Origin: a virus | Reading direction: 5' to 3' (one strand) | Virus record (IMG/VR): IMGVR_UViG_3300009181_002861 | Coordinates: 1 to 30,733 of that record | DNA: 30,733 nt | Shown: positions 1 to 7,040 of the stretch, in pieces | Layout: every line of letters starts with the position of its first letter | Position numbering within the stretch: the first letter of the stretch is position 1 | The notes under the pieces: generated by a model | The model's database searches: none | What the model saw: only the letters and a program-made list of their open reading frames with translations | What the model was told of the DNA's origin: nothing | Made by a program: the position numbers and the translations under genes

Positions 1-1176
1 AACATCAACGCCTTGAATAATAGTTATAACGGTGTTACTAAAGTCCAACCTTACGTTTTGGCTTAAATCTACACCTTCAGATACGGCTATGCGAGCATTT
101 TGGCTTACATCCACACCTTGTATAATTGTTATAGCTGTATTACTGAAATCTATTCGGACATTCTGGCTGTTATCAACACCTTGTGTAATACTAAGTGCTG
201 TATTACTGAAATCTATTCGGACATTCTGGCTGTTATCAACACCTTGTGTAATACTAAGTGCTGTATTACTATAATCAAGTCTTACGTTTTGGCTAGCATC
301 AACACCTTGAGTGTATACAGTATTTGCAATTGCATTGGCTGCTTGATTTCTTGCATACGCATCAATATTTCCATTAAGTGTAATGGTGTTTGCGAAATCG
401 TATGAAGATTGTGCTAAGTTAGTTGCACCATTAGCAGTATCTCTAGCAAATTGGTCTGCACCAGAGCCACCACCAGATGAATTTGCAGCAATCCATTTAC
501 CAACACCGACACTAAAGGTTAATACTTGGCCGTCAGTTGCATTTTGTAAACTGGTTTTATCTGTATCGCCTAAATCATTTAACCAATAAGAACCTGAACC
601 TGATCCCGCAGTTGATATCTTAGCAACCCATTGTTCTAATGATTTTAATTTGGCTTGAATTGCCTTGAAGTTTGGTGATACTTTATCTGGTTCGGGTGTA
701 TCAAATAGGTTGGTGTTTTCGGCAACTTTAGTGATAGAGTCTACAGCCCGTGCAATTAAATCTTTTTCAACAGGTTCTTCTTTGATCTCTTCCTGCTTTA
801 TTTCTTCTTCTTTTAATTCAGCGATATCTTGAACAACCTCGGCAACAAAAGATTCAATATTTTCTTTTTGTTCCTCAAATACAACACCATTGGCTTTCTT
901 ACCTTCAGCAATTAAAGAAGCAAGTTCTGATAGTAATTCTGTTGCTGATTTTGGTGGTGGAGGAGGTAAAATTTCTTCAACGACAACTTCTTGTTGTGGT
1001 TGTTCTGATTCTTTTTTAAGTTTGATGAGCTCACCAATGAAATCAAAAGGATTGATTTCAGTTTTTTCGATGCTATATTTTTCAAAGAAAGTTTTTTTCT
1101 TGTTTTCTTCTTCTAATTGTTTGGCTCTTTTACCCTCAGCAATTAGTTTGGCAAATTCCGACAACTCATTAGACAT
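1..1176 (-). CDS. Fiber-like virion protein with 21-residue tandem repeats (C-terminus beyond window)
   Basis: An open frame runs from ATG at 1176 (ATGTCTAATGAG) off the left edge, giving 392 residues with no stop. The N-terminus is charged and helical and repeats itself: SEFAKLIAEGKRAK near residues 6-19 recurs as SELASLIAEGKKAN about 80 residues later. A Lys/Glu-rich stretch follows, then YWLNDLGDTDKTSLQNATDG, a Ser/Gly linker, and repeats built on QGVDxSQNxRxDFSNTxxxI. Regular short repeats after a helical N-terminus are typical of trimeric phage fibers, and QGV-x-x-QN repeats occur in long structural proteins of marine T4-like phages (known from family experience). It follows a TATAAATA late promoter by 31 bases. 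I infer a tail or whisker fiber or similar virion protein. The receptor-binding end, if any, lies outside the window, so the exact role is unknown. Confidence 0.75.
   Translation of the reverse strand, partial: MSNELSEFAKLIAEGKRAKQLEEENKKKTFFEKYSIEKTEINPFDFIGELIKLKKESEQPQQEVVVEEILPPPPPKSATELLSELASLIAEGKKANGVVFEEQKENIESFVAEVVQDIAELKEEEIKQEEIKEEPVEKDLIARAVDSITKVAENTNLFDTPEPDKVSPNFKAIQAKLKSLEQWVAKISTAGSGSGSYWLNDLGDTDKTSLQNATDGQVLTFSVGVGKWIAANSSGGGSGADQFARDTANGATNLAQSSYDFANTITLNGNIDAYARNQAANAIANTVYTQGVDASQNVRLDYSNTALSITQGVDNSQNVRIDFSNTALSITQGVDNSQNVRIDFSNTAITIIQGVDVSQNARIAVSEGVDLSQNVRLDFSNTVITIIQGVDV
134..259 (-). repeat. Two identical 63-bp tandem copies inside the fiber-like gene
   Basis: A 63-bp unit starting gctgtattactgaaatc on the plus strand occurs at 134-196 and again at 197-259 without a difference. 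A third copy begins at 260 and diverges after about 11 bases. Related, more diverged units continue to about 315 and leftward to base 1, including a shorter 13-residue variant (SQNARIAVSEGVD). Because 63 is a multiple of three, each unit encodes 21 residues and copy number can change without breaking the frame. Confidence 0.9.
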
Positions 1177-1206
1177 TATTTAATACTTTCAAATATTTCT
1201 TTTTGA

Positions 1207-1214
1207 TATTTATA
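1207..1214 (-). promoter_or_regulatory. T4-type late promoter TATAAATA
   Basis: The plus strand reads tatttata, so the minus strand carries TATAAATA, an exact match to the T4 late -10 element. It lies in the 58-base gap between the 90-residue gene and the fiber-like gene, 31 bases upstream of that start codon. This octamer is expected several times by chance in 30 kb of such AT-rich DNA. The intergenic position and correct orientation are what make it credible. Confidence 0.7.
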
Positions 1215-1234
1215 CCAAGCTTGCCACAACCTTA

Positions 1235-1507
1235 CTATTTCGGCAAGGCTGGAGGCAATCGTTTTGCCATTGGATTAAGTATTAGATTTCTTTTCTTGGA
1301 GACTCCAGGTTCTCCGCCTTTGGCACCTGTACCGGCGATAGCGCCTCCACCTACAACATTGGTTGGACCTGCGGAAACAGCACCTCCACCCATGCCGTCT
1401 TCAGAGACAGGTACACAATTGGGTACCATACGATTACCCTTCTTTTTCATTCCTTTGGCTGTGTAACCAGTCCAACAAGCTTCGAGAAATTGTTTAAATG
1501 TTTGCAT
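1235..1507 (-). CDS. Small conserved phage protein, 90 aa, with capsid-targeting-like N-terminus
   Basis: The protein begins MQTFKQFLEACWTGYTAKGM, continues with a basic segment and NRMVPNCVPVSEDGMGGG, and ends in a Gly/Ala-rich then basic tail. The start at 1507 was chosen over an in-frame start at 1519 because its ATG overlaps the TAA of the upstream gene by one base (TTAATG) and because MQTFKQFLEA fits the N-terminal motif of its neighbours. Short proteins with TGYTxKGMKKKGNRMVPNCVP are recurrent in marine T4-like phages, function unknown. The N-terminus resembles the T4 internal-protein targeting peptide MKTYQEFIAE, but there is no clean LxE cleavage site here. Last gene before the late promoter of the fiber-like gene. 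Confidence 0.7.
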   Translation of the reverse strand: MQTFKQFLEACWTGYTAKGMKKKGNRMVPNCVPVSEDGMGGGAVSAGPTNVVGGGAIAGTGAKGGEPGVSKKRNLILNPMAKRLPPALPK

Positions 1508-2088
1508 TAACAGTTCCACTTTCTTAGAGCTAAAGCTTTACGTGTTGGTTCGCCATTAGGTTTCTTCATAGGACCTTCCATACCACCCATACGAGCGCAG
1601 AATGATTTTCTACGGTTGGCTGCTTTAGAACCAGGTTTTAATTTTGATGGCTTTGTTGTTACCGCCATAGATAATTTGGAACCTGGATTTGCAGCTCGAT
1701 ATGAAGCAATACCTTTACGGTTTAATCCGCCTTCAGGATTCTTACCTTCTTTTCGTTGCCATGCAGCAGACTCATATAATTCTTCATCTGATACTTGTTC
1801 AAGTTCTTCCCAAATCGATTCTGGATCAACATTATGTTTTAGTGCAGATTCTTCAACCATTTCTTCAATGATATCAAATATTTCTTCAAGTTCTTCACTA
1901 ACACTTTTCCATCCACCACCCATTGCTTTGTACTTCTTTGAAGCCCAACCGTTTGCGTAAGCAGATGGATATACAGCAAACTTAGACTTAGCAGCCGATT
2001 TTGCTTGAGCCCATTTTTCTGGACTAGTAGGAACATTTTTTTCTTCTAAATTTTCAAATTCTTCTTTAAATTGTTTTAGTGTTTTCAT
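1507..2088 (-). CDS. Conserved phage protein with SFCARM/ALRKWNC (DUF6321-like) C-terminal domain, 193 aa
   Basis: The N-terminus is MKTLKQFKEEFENLEE, close to the T4 capsid targeting peptide and with a possible gp21-type LEE site. A second segment (about residues 24-62, KWAQAKSAAKSKFAVYPSAY then KKYKAMGGGW) is a small basic domain seen in many phage and large-virus proteins. An acidic helical linker follows. The C-terminal 85 residues (AAWQRKEGKNPEGGLNRKG, SFCARMGGMEG, ALRKWNC) match the pattern I know as DUF6321. The start is supported by GAAGGGAAC six bases upstream and an ATGA overlap with the preceding stop. Function unknown. Basic charge and the N-terminal motif make a packaged or DNA-associated virion protein plausible (inference). 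Confidence 0.75.
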   Translation of the reverse strand: MKTLKQFKEEFENLEEKNVPTSPEKWAQAKSAAKSKFAVYPSAYANGWASKKYKAMGGGWKSVSEELEEIFDIIEEMVEESALKHNVDPESIWEELEQVSDEELYESAAWQRKEGKNPEGGLNRKGIASYRAANPGSKLSMAVTTKPSKLKPGSKAANRRKSFCARMGGMEGPMKKPNGEPTRKALALRKWNC

Positions 2089-2675
2089 TTTTGTTCCCTT
2101 CTTCTTTCAGCATTACTTTTTCTTAAAGGATGGTCTGGATTTTTATAAGGTGCTTTTCTAAATCCTTCAGAATCATAGTTACCAGATTTTTTCTTTGATA
2201 TCGCTGTTGCGGCTGCAATTGCTGCAGCTGCACTCTCTGTTCGAACATTAATTGGAGCACCACGGCGTTCTGGATTAGGATCTTCTCTACGTTTTCTTTG
2301 AGCAGCTGCAGCACGACCTTCTTTACCTAAAGATTGTGCTCTTGATTGTGGTAAACATTTTGGTTTACCTTCTCCTGGTTCTCTAGCACAATCACCTTTA
2401 ATGTTTCCTTTGGTGTCCATACGAACCCATTTTTGTTTAAACCATTTTCGTAAATCTTCTTTCAAATTCTGTTTAATCCAATCATCGGGAGTTTTTCCGT
2501 GTCTGTCCACAAAATCATCATGTAAATCTTTACCAGTAATATTATTTTTTTTGGATATATCCATCATTAAATTATTAATTGAATCATAGCTATGATTATC
2601 CAACTTCTTTAAACCTTTTTCTAAAGCCGTAATATGGCAATAAGATTCTTGTAAGTATTGTTTAAATGATTTCAT
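2085..2675 (-). CDS. Basic conserved phage protein, 196 aa, with capsid-targeting-like N-terminus
   Basis: It starts MKSFKQYLQESYCHI, where YLQE followed by S fits the T4 prohead protease pattern (L/I)xE. Residues 40-80 form an amphipathic helical segment with KDLHDDFVDRHGKTPDDWIK. From about residue 85 comes a Cys-containing basic domain: KWVRMDTKGNIKGDC, GKPKCLPQSRAQSLGKEGR and AAAQRKRREDPNP. The tail is Ala- then Lys/Arg-rich. The KWVRxDxxGxIxGxC...KPKCLP pattern recurs in phage and giant-virus small proteins (possibly DUF5872, not certain). The ATG overlaps the upstream stop (ATGA) and a similar overlap links it to the next gene. I infer a packaged basic protein. The biochemical function is not recognisable. 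Confidence 0.7.
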   Translation of the reverse strand: MKSFKQYLQESYCHITALEKGLKKLDNHSYDSINNLMMDISKKNNITGKDLHDDFVDRHGKTPDDWIKQNLKEDLRKWFKQKWVRMDTKGNIKGDCAREPGEGKPKCLPQSRAQSLGKEGRAAAAQRKRREDPNPERRGAPINVRTESAAAAIAAATAISKKKSGNYDSEGFRKAPYKNPDHPLRKSNAERRREQK

Positions 2676-3058
2676 ATCTTTAGTAATATCTCTGTAACAT
2701 TAAGTTCAACTGGTATCTCAGCCGAATATACATTTTTACCTTTAATGCCTCGGATTACTTCTGGCATTATATTCAGATAACAAAGGAATGTCTTCAATAT
2801 ATCATAATCACGTTCATCTATTCTATAGAACAAGATTCTTGCTGTAGCTTCAGGACCAAAAACATTGTTCAATAATATAATATGATTTAATATTAAACGT
2901 TCTTTTAATGACTTAGTAACTTTATATCTACGAAACAGTCTTTTTAGATACTTGGTTCGTTTGATATCTCCTTCAAATTCCGATGTGATACAATGAGGTG
3001 CATTATAACACTTCATTGCATACATCATAATATTATCATCAGTTAAATCATCAAACAT
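2672..3058 (-). CDS. Conserved helical phage protein, 128 aa
   Basis: It is predominantly helical, with DDNIMMYAMKCYNAPHCIT near the N-terminus, EFEGDIKRTKYLKRLFRRY at about 27-45, then RLILNHIILLNNVFGPEATA and a hydrophobic C-terminal third. The combination of YNxPxC, EFxxDxKRxxYLKRLFRRY and LILNHxILLxNVFG is a widely conserved T4-like phage protein of unknown function. It is the first gene after the hairpin at 3083-3108. Its leader carries GAGAG about 14 bases before the ATG, which is a rather distant ribosome binding site. The next gene overlaps by ATGA, so the four genes down to 1235 form one operon. Confidence 0.75.
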   Translation of the reverse strand: MFDDLTDDNIMMYAMKCYNAPHCITSEFEGDIKRTKYLKRLFRRYKVTKSLKERLILNHIILLNNVFGPEATARILFYRIDERDYDILKTFLCYLNIMPEVIRGIKGKNVYSAEIPVELNVTEILLKI

Positions 3059-3082
3059 TTATTATTATTATTCTCTCAGATG

Positions 3083-3108
3083 AAAATGGGAGCCGTAGCT
3101 CCCATTTT
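3083..3108 (-). terminator. Intrinsic terminator-like hairpin after the 212-aa structural gene
   Basis: Perfect 11-bp inverted repeat, aaaatgggagc and gctcccatttt, with a four-base loop (cgta). It lies 22 bases beyond the stop codon of the 212-residue gene on the minus strand. Because the stem begins with A and ends with T runs, it could also act on plus-strand transcription. No convergent plus-strand gene is present, so the minus-strand role is the natural one. Confidence 0.8.
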
Positions 3109-3130
3109 TAATAAAATCAAAAAACTTTAA

Positions 3131-3769
3131 TTATAGACCACCAAAGATAGCGTTTGAACTAGTATTGGCAGAACTTGAATTTGCTGCTGAAGAATTAGCT
3201 AAAGCAATCAATGTTTCTTTAAGGAAACGAATTGTACCATCACTGTTAATTTTACGAGTAATACGATTCCAACCAGCATTAAAAGATCCAATTTGTGTAT
3301 TAGCTACGGTAGAACCTGCACGACCAGTAGTACCAGAAGTATTAGCTGGGCGAGTCGAGGTTACTAAAATAGTATCACTAAAGAAAGTGTTGGCAACATT
3401 TGAATTGTAAGTTATCGCAGTACCAAAAGTAAGTGATGTTCCGTTGGTTACCAAAGCTGTAACAGGAGAGCTTAATACAACATTAGAAGTACCAAAATTA
3501 CCTCCAACAACTGAAAGAACAGTATTATTTCCCCTAAAGAAATCACGTTGTCCCGAAGAATTAATTTGTGAAACATTTCCTCCATAAACAAATTGTCCTA
3601 TAACAATAGTACCTGTACCATTTGCTACAGTAATTACTGTGTTTCCTGAAGCAGCTCCCGCAAGAGCTCCAGTGTTAGCAGCTGTTGCAGTCGCTGACAA
3701 CCGAACTTGACGTAGTTCTGAAAATCGTGGTTTCGCTGTATTAGCGTCTGTATTTCCCCATATTGGCAT
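3131..3769 (-). CDS. MPIWGNTD-type virion structural protein, 212 aa
   Basis: The N-terminus MPIWGNTDANTAKPRFSEL and a C-terminal segment with AGWNRITRKINSDGTIRFLK and ETLIALANSS match a family abundant among structural proteins of marine T4-like phages. The middle is rich in Thr, Asn, Val, Gly and Ala with alternating hydrophobic residues (for example NTVITVANGTGTIVIGQFVY), suggesting beta-sheet. There is no signal peptide or membrane segment. The start has a strong ribosome binding site (GGAGAAATAAGATG) and lies 33 bases from a late-promoter variant. A hairpin terminator follows directly, so it may be made from its own transcript at high level, as expected for an abundant virion protein. 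The precise location in the particle is unknown. Confidence 0.75.
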   Translation of the reverse strand: MPIWGNTDANTAKPRFSELRQVRLSATATAANTGALAGAASGNTVITVANGTGTIVIGQFVYGGNVSQINSSGQRDFFRGNNTVLSVVGGNFGTSNVVLSSPVTALVTNGTSLTFGTAITYNSNVANTFFSDTILVTSTRPANTSGTTGRAGSTVANTQIGSFNAGWNRITRKINSDGTIRFLKETLIALANSSAANSSSANTSSNAIFGGL

Positions 3770-3801
3770 CTTATTTCTCCTTTTAACCTTGGGTTATGGT
3801 G

Positions 3802-3809
3802 TATTTATC
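3802..3809 (-). promoter_or_regulatory. Late-promoter variant GATAAATA
   Basis: The minus strand reads GATAAATA, one change from TATAAATA. It sits in the 45-base gap between the 607-residue gene and the 212-residue structural gene, 33 bases before the latter's ATG. That spacing is close to that at the exact site upstream of the fiber-like gene (31 bases). Position and orientation are the main support. Confidence 0.5.
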
Positions 3810-3814
3810 TATAT

Positions 3815-5638
3815 TTAAACTGGTGATTTTTTCGGATTACCTTTGTCGAAGGTATCTGGTCGATCCGGACGATTTTTCATTGATGGATCAATTTCCACCA
3901 TATCTCTAGGCTGACCTGTCAATGTGGTGCCGCCTTTCATTACTGCTTTGGCTTCTGGTTTATTTTCACCAGCATTTTTGTATTTGTCAGTAGCGTTAAA
4001 TGAGGGTTTCTTACCATATGGTTTTGATTCGGAAGACTTATCATTCTTTTCAAAATCGTATGTTTCTTCTTTCATGCCTTTTCTTTTATAGATAGACCTG
4101 ATAATTCTAGCAGATTTTGACATCTGAATTAATTTCTTATTCTTATCTTTTGGTGCCACATCATCTGGTGTATTGGCGCCATCATTTGGTGCTTGAGTGG
4201 CTGCCAATGAATCCATGGTATTTTCTTTATGTAATCTGGCCATCTGTTTACCAGTTGCTTTCATAACATTCAACCAACGGTTGGCAGATTTTTTGTATTC
4301 ACCTTTGGCGTGTAGAGTATCAGCAGATTTTTTGGCTTTGTCTTTATAACTGGTTAGAGTTGTGTCACTTATTTCAGAAATAACATCACCATTCAATTCA
4401 ACAGAATCAGCGGTATACTTTCCACCTTGTGATGGGTCTGTACCTTTAGGTAATTCTAAAGTAGTTGTCAATCTTCTTGTAGCACGATTCAAACCCATTA
4501 ATTGTTTATCGTGGGTTGCTCTTGGCATACCTTTTGGTTTATCTTGGCGAGTTGCGCCAGTCTGTGCATATCTTTTCTTCAAATAAGAATGTGCTAGTTC
4601 TTTTGATATTTCATCAATAGGTTCTAATTCTTCCATTATGCGACCTTTGTGTTCAATAGAAACAATCTTAGAACCAGGATCATGTTTAGTTACCAATTTG
4701 TGTGCATGGTCCTCATTATCAGCTTTAACATTGTATGATTTAGTATCAGTTTTAACATGATATTTTTGTTTAATTATTTTAGTTGGACCAAAATGTTTAT
4801 CTTTCCAAGGATCGTGAGAAGATTCTTCAAATTCAACTTCTTCATTCTTACTGGACAAATAATTACCAACAGTATCCACATAATCTGTGGCCAAAGTCAC
4901 TTTAGACTGTACCCATGCCGGTAATTGTTTTGTATAATCTTTACCAACATATGTACGAATCATATCGATGGCACGTTCCAGTTGTTCTAGTTGGTCAAGT
5001 ACCATACTACCTTCATCATCCAACATTTTACCCATGGCGATAGCAATATGGTTTTCTTTGAAATGTCTTCGTTTAATATTAGAAATATTGGCAATCATTT
5101 TATAGTCTGCCATTGTTAATACACCTTTTTTACGAATTTGTATTAATCTTTCAACTACACGGTGTAAGTCAACGTCTGACTTGATATCTTCTCTGGCCAA
5201 CTCAAGTACACGAATTAACAAAGGAATATCTAGAACTACTGTATCTCTTTTATCTACAGCTTCAGTTAAGTGGTCATTTTTCCACTTGATGAATTCACCA
5301 GACTTTGAATGTGCTATCTTAACATCTTTGGTAACATACTTCGGATTGATACCTCTGGAATTCAAATATCTAGCCAATAAGTCGGATTCTGAACTCTCAC
5401 CAACAAGTTTACGGTCATTTTTCCATTTGATAAATTGACTAGACTTGGCGTGAGAAATCTTAGTGTCCTTAGAAACAAACTTAGGATTTATACCTCTTGA
5501 AGACAAATAATCATCTAAGGTCGCTTCAGCAATGTTTGCTTTTGCTGACCAAGGATCCATAGGATTGGAACCAAATGGTGGTTTTCCACCAGCTGGATTT
5601 TTGATTATAGATTTTAGTTTTTTGGCCGTGTTATCCAT
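3815..5638 (-). CDS. Large repeat-containing late protein, 607 aa, function unknown
   Basis: Residues 41-76 and 88-123 are two copies of a module, LDDYLSSRGINPKFVSKDTK and LLARYLNSRGINPKYVTKDV, each followed by a KS-x-x-FIKWKND end; the spacing is 47 residues. Residues 130-270 are helical, containing VVLDIPLLIRVLELAREDIK, a segment common in marine T4-like phage proteins. A beta-like motif (KIIKQKYHVKTDTKSYNVKA) and two helices of the type EISxxxxxSYxxKA follow (EISKELAHSYLKKRYAQTG; EISDTTLTSYKDKAKKSADT). The C-terminus is polar and low in complexity. There are no catalytic motifs I recognise. It lies 10 bases downstream of the EF-hand gene and shares the helix motif with it, which suggests related roles. 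Likely virion or head-associated (inference). Confidence 0.65.
   Translation of the reverse strand: MDNTAKKLKSIIKNPAGGKPPFGSNPMDPWSAKANIAEATLDDYLSSRGINPKFVSKDTKISHAKSSQFIKWKNDRKLVGESSESDLLARYLNSRGINPKYVTKDVKIAHSKSGEFIKWKNDHLTEAVDKRDTVVLDIPLLIRVLELAREDIKSDVDLHRVVERLIQIRKKGVLTMADYKMIANISNIKRRHFKENHIAIAMGKMLDDEGSMVLDQLEQLERAIDMIRTYVGKDYTKQLPAWVQSKVTLATDYVDTVGNYLSSKNEEVEFEESSHDPWKDKHFGPTKIIKQKYHVKTDTKSYNVKADNEDHAHKLVTKHDPGSKIVSIEHKGRIMEELEPIDEISKELAHSYLKKRYAQTGATRQDKPKGMPRATHDKQLMGLNRATRRLTTTLELPKGTDPSQGGKYTADSVELNGDVISEISDTTLTSYKDKAKKSADTLHAKGEYKKSANRWLNVMKATGKQMARLHKENTMDSLAATQAPNDGANTPDDVAPKDKNKKLIQMSKSARIIRSIYKRKGMKEETYDFEKNDKSSESKPYGKKPSFNATDKYKNAGENKPEAKAVMKGGTTLTGQPRDMVEIDPSMKNRPDRPDTFDKGNPKKSPV
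5270..5518 (-). repeat. Two 47-codon direct repeats within the 607-aa gene
   Basis: The segments containing tcatttttcca at 5274 and 5415 are spaced 141 bp apart and encode matching SRGINPK(F/Y)V and FIKWKND modules. DNA identity is partial but protein similarity is high, pointing to an old internal duplication kept under selection. Confidence 0.8.
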
Positions 5639-5648
5639 TGTATACCAC

Positions 5649-7028
5649 TTAGTTTTTAATTTTGGTTTTGTCTTTTACTTTTTTCAATGCGGACTGAGCA
5701 AGGTCTCTAGCCCGTGACATAGGTGTGTGCTTAGCGCCAGACTTATCCGTTACAGTAGAACTCTTAGTACTATATGGTTTATCGAAAGGTGGTTCTTCCT
5801 TTTCTTCTTTAAAAGTATTTGGAGTACCATATTTTTTATCTAAATTATCCACTTTCTGTGGTGCTTGTGAGTTGGTTGGCTTTGCATCATGGGCTTTTCT
5901 GGCAGCAGTTTCTTCTGGTTTATCGCCTTCTTTTGGATCAGGTCCAACATCACCTTGCAATTTTTTCTTAAAAAGATTGAAAGTGTTTTCTGCGCCGCCA
6001 TCTTTACGGCCGGCCAAACCGTCAGTAGTAATATCAGCTTCTTCATTTTGTTTACCGTAGTAAGCACCAAGAGCCATTTTCTTACGTTCAGCTGTAGACT
6101 TACCATCAAATTTTGGATTCTTTGAATGTACAAAATCGTGAATCCAATCGCCAGCTGAAGCATTCTTAGATAGAACTTCATTAATCATTTCATCTAATTG
6201 TTCTTCAGTTAATTCAACTTCTTCTTTCTTCATCTTGTCGTAAGCTTTACCCATGTTCTGTATATCTTTGGCATTTTCTTTTGAACCAGAAACAGTCTTA
6301 CCTTTCACGTATTCGGTTTTTTTCTTATCCAAATAAGAACTTAATGTACCTTTTGACAATTCATCAATCTGTTCTACTTCTTCTTTCTTCAGGCCAAGTG
6401 GGTCTTTTGCGTGTTTAACTAATGTCTTGGCTGCATATTTGACTTCACTATCTTTGCCATACATACTTTTCTTTAAACGATCCAAATGGTCTTTATCCGA
6501 ACCACCAGTCAAGGCCTTAAATGCTTTCTTCATCAATCCTTCATCCAATTCTTTTTCAAGTAATTTCTTGGCAAAAGGCATATCGTTTAGATGTTCTCTC
6601 ATCTTCTTCTTACCACGGAGAATGGCAAAATCTTGTCCGTCAATTTTATTATTATTATTAGCATCAATCTTGTGTTGGCTACCTTTTAGTTCCTCTTTAC
6701 GTAAGAGTTTGAAGTCTTCTGCATCAATTTTATTGTTTTTGTTTTTGTCAATCTTGTGTTGGCTACCTTTTAGTTCTTCTTTGACTGGTTTCTCATCTTT
6801 TTGTTTGGAACCACCATAACGTGAACCTTCTTTTTTGCCGGCACCACCTGATGGTTGTGGTCCACTACGTTTCTTAACGTCAGCTAGCATATCGTCCCAA
6901 CCCTCTTTAAGAAGTTCTCCCTTGACTTCTGTCGGTTGAACTGGTTGAGTTGGCTGTGCCGGTTGTTCACCAAGTATTTTGTTAACCGCATCAATCATTG
7001 ATTGTGACACTTTAGATTTTGCAAACAT
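5649..7028 (-). CDS. Late protein with tandem EF-hand-like calcium loops, 459 aa
   Basis: The N-terminus MFAKSKVSQSMIDAVNKILG is an amphipathic helix ending LGE, then a Pro/Gln-rich linker. Residues 85-137 hold two copies of ELKGSQHKIDxNxNNKID. The loops D94-D105 and D122-D133 have D/N at positions 1, 3 and 5, Ile at 8, Asp at 9 and 12, as in EF-hand or dockerin loops, but with Asn instead of Gly at position 6. Later come EQIDELSKGTLSSYLDKKK and the widespread phage motif GDWIHDFVHSKNPKFDGKS followed by KKMALGAYYGKQ. The C-terminal 130 residues are polar and disordered-looking. A strong ribosome binding site (CGGAGAAAAATATG) supports the start. No enzyme motif is seen. A calcium-stabilised virion component is a reasonable inference. 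Confidence 0.7.
   Translation of the reverse strand: MFAKSKVSQSMIDAVNKILGEQPAQPTQPVQPTEVKGELLKEGWDDMLADVKKRSGPQPSGGAGKKEGSRYGGSKQKDEKPVKEELKGSQHKIDKNKNNKIDAEDFKLLRKEELKGSQHKIDANNNNKIDGQDFAILRGKKKMREHLNDMPFAKKLLEKELDEGLMKKAFKALTGGSDKDHLDRLKKSMYGKDSEVKYAAKTLVKHAKDPLGLKKEEVEQIDELSKGTLSSYLDKKKTEYVKGKTVSGSKENAKDIQNMGKAYDKMKKEEVELTEEQLDEMINEVLSKNASAGDWIHDFVHSKNPKFDGKSTAERKKMALGAYYGKQNEEADITTDGLAGRKDGGAENTFNLFKKKLQGDVGPDPKEGDKPEETAARKAHDAKPTNSQAPQKVDNLDKKYGTPNTFKEEKEEPPFDKPYSTKSSTVTDKSGAKHTPMSRARDLAQSALKKVKDKTKIKN
6664..6776 (-). repeat. Direct repeat encoding the EF-hand-like module
   Basis: The 29 bases beginning tcaatcttgtgttggctacc at 6664 recur identically at 6748, a period of 84 bp or 28 codons. 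The repeat encodes ELKGSQHKID, the lead-in to each calcium-type loop, while the loop codons between them have diverged. Confidence 0.85.
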
Positions 7029-7040
7029 ATTTTTCTCCGT

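Noticed and set aside
1-320. Repeats considered as a CRISPR array
   Set aside because: The unit is 63 bp with no spacers, is a multiple of three and encodes a regular 21-residue protein repeat within an open frame.
1616-1960. Plus-strand ORF of 114 codons
   Set aside because: Antisense to the DUF6321-like gene, which has conserved motifs, a good ribosome binding site and coupled neighbours.
3128-3135. TATAATTA as a late promoter for the 128-residue gene
   Set aside because: One mismatch from the consensus, overlaps the stop codon of the structural gene and would place a strong terminator hairpin in the leader.
6427-6819. Hydrophobic plus-strand ORF of 130 codons that looks like a membrane protein
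   Set aside because: It is the antisense of the Lys-rich EF-hand protein. Its Leu/Ser/Phe runs simply mirror Lys/Glu codons.
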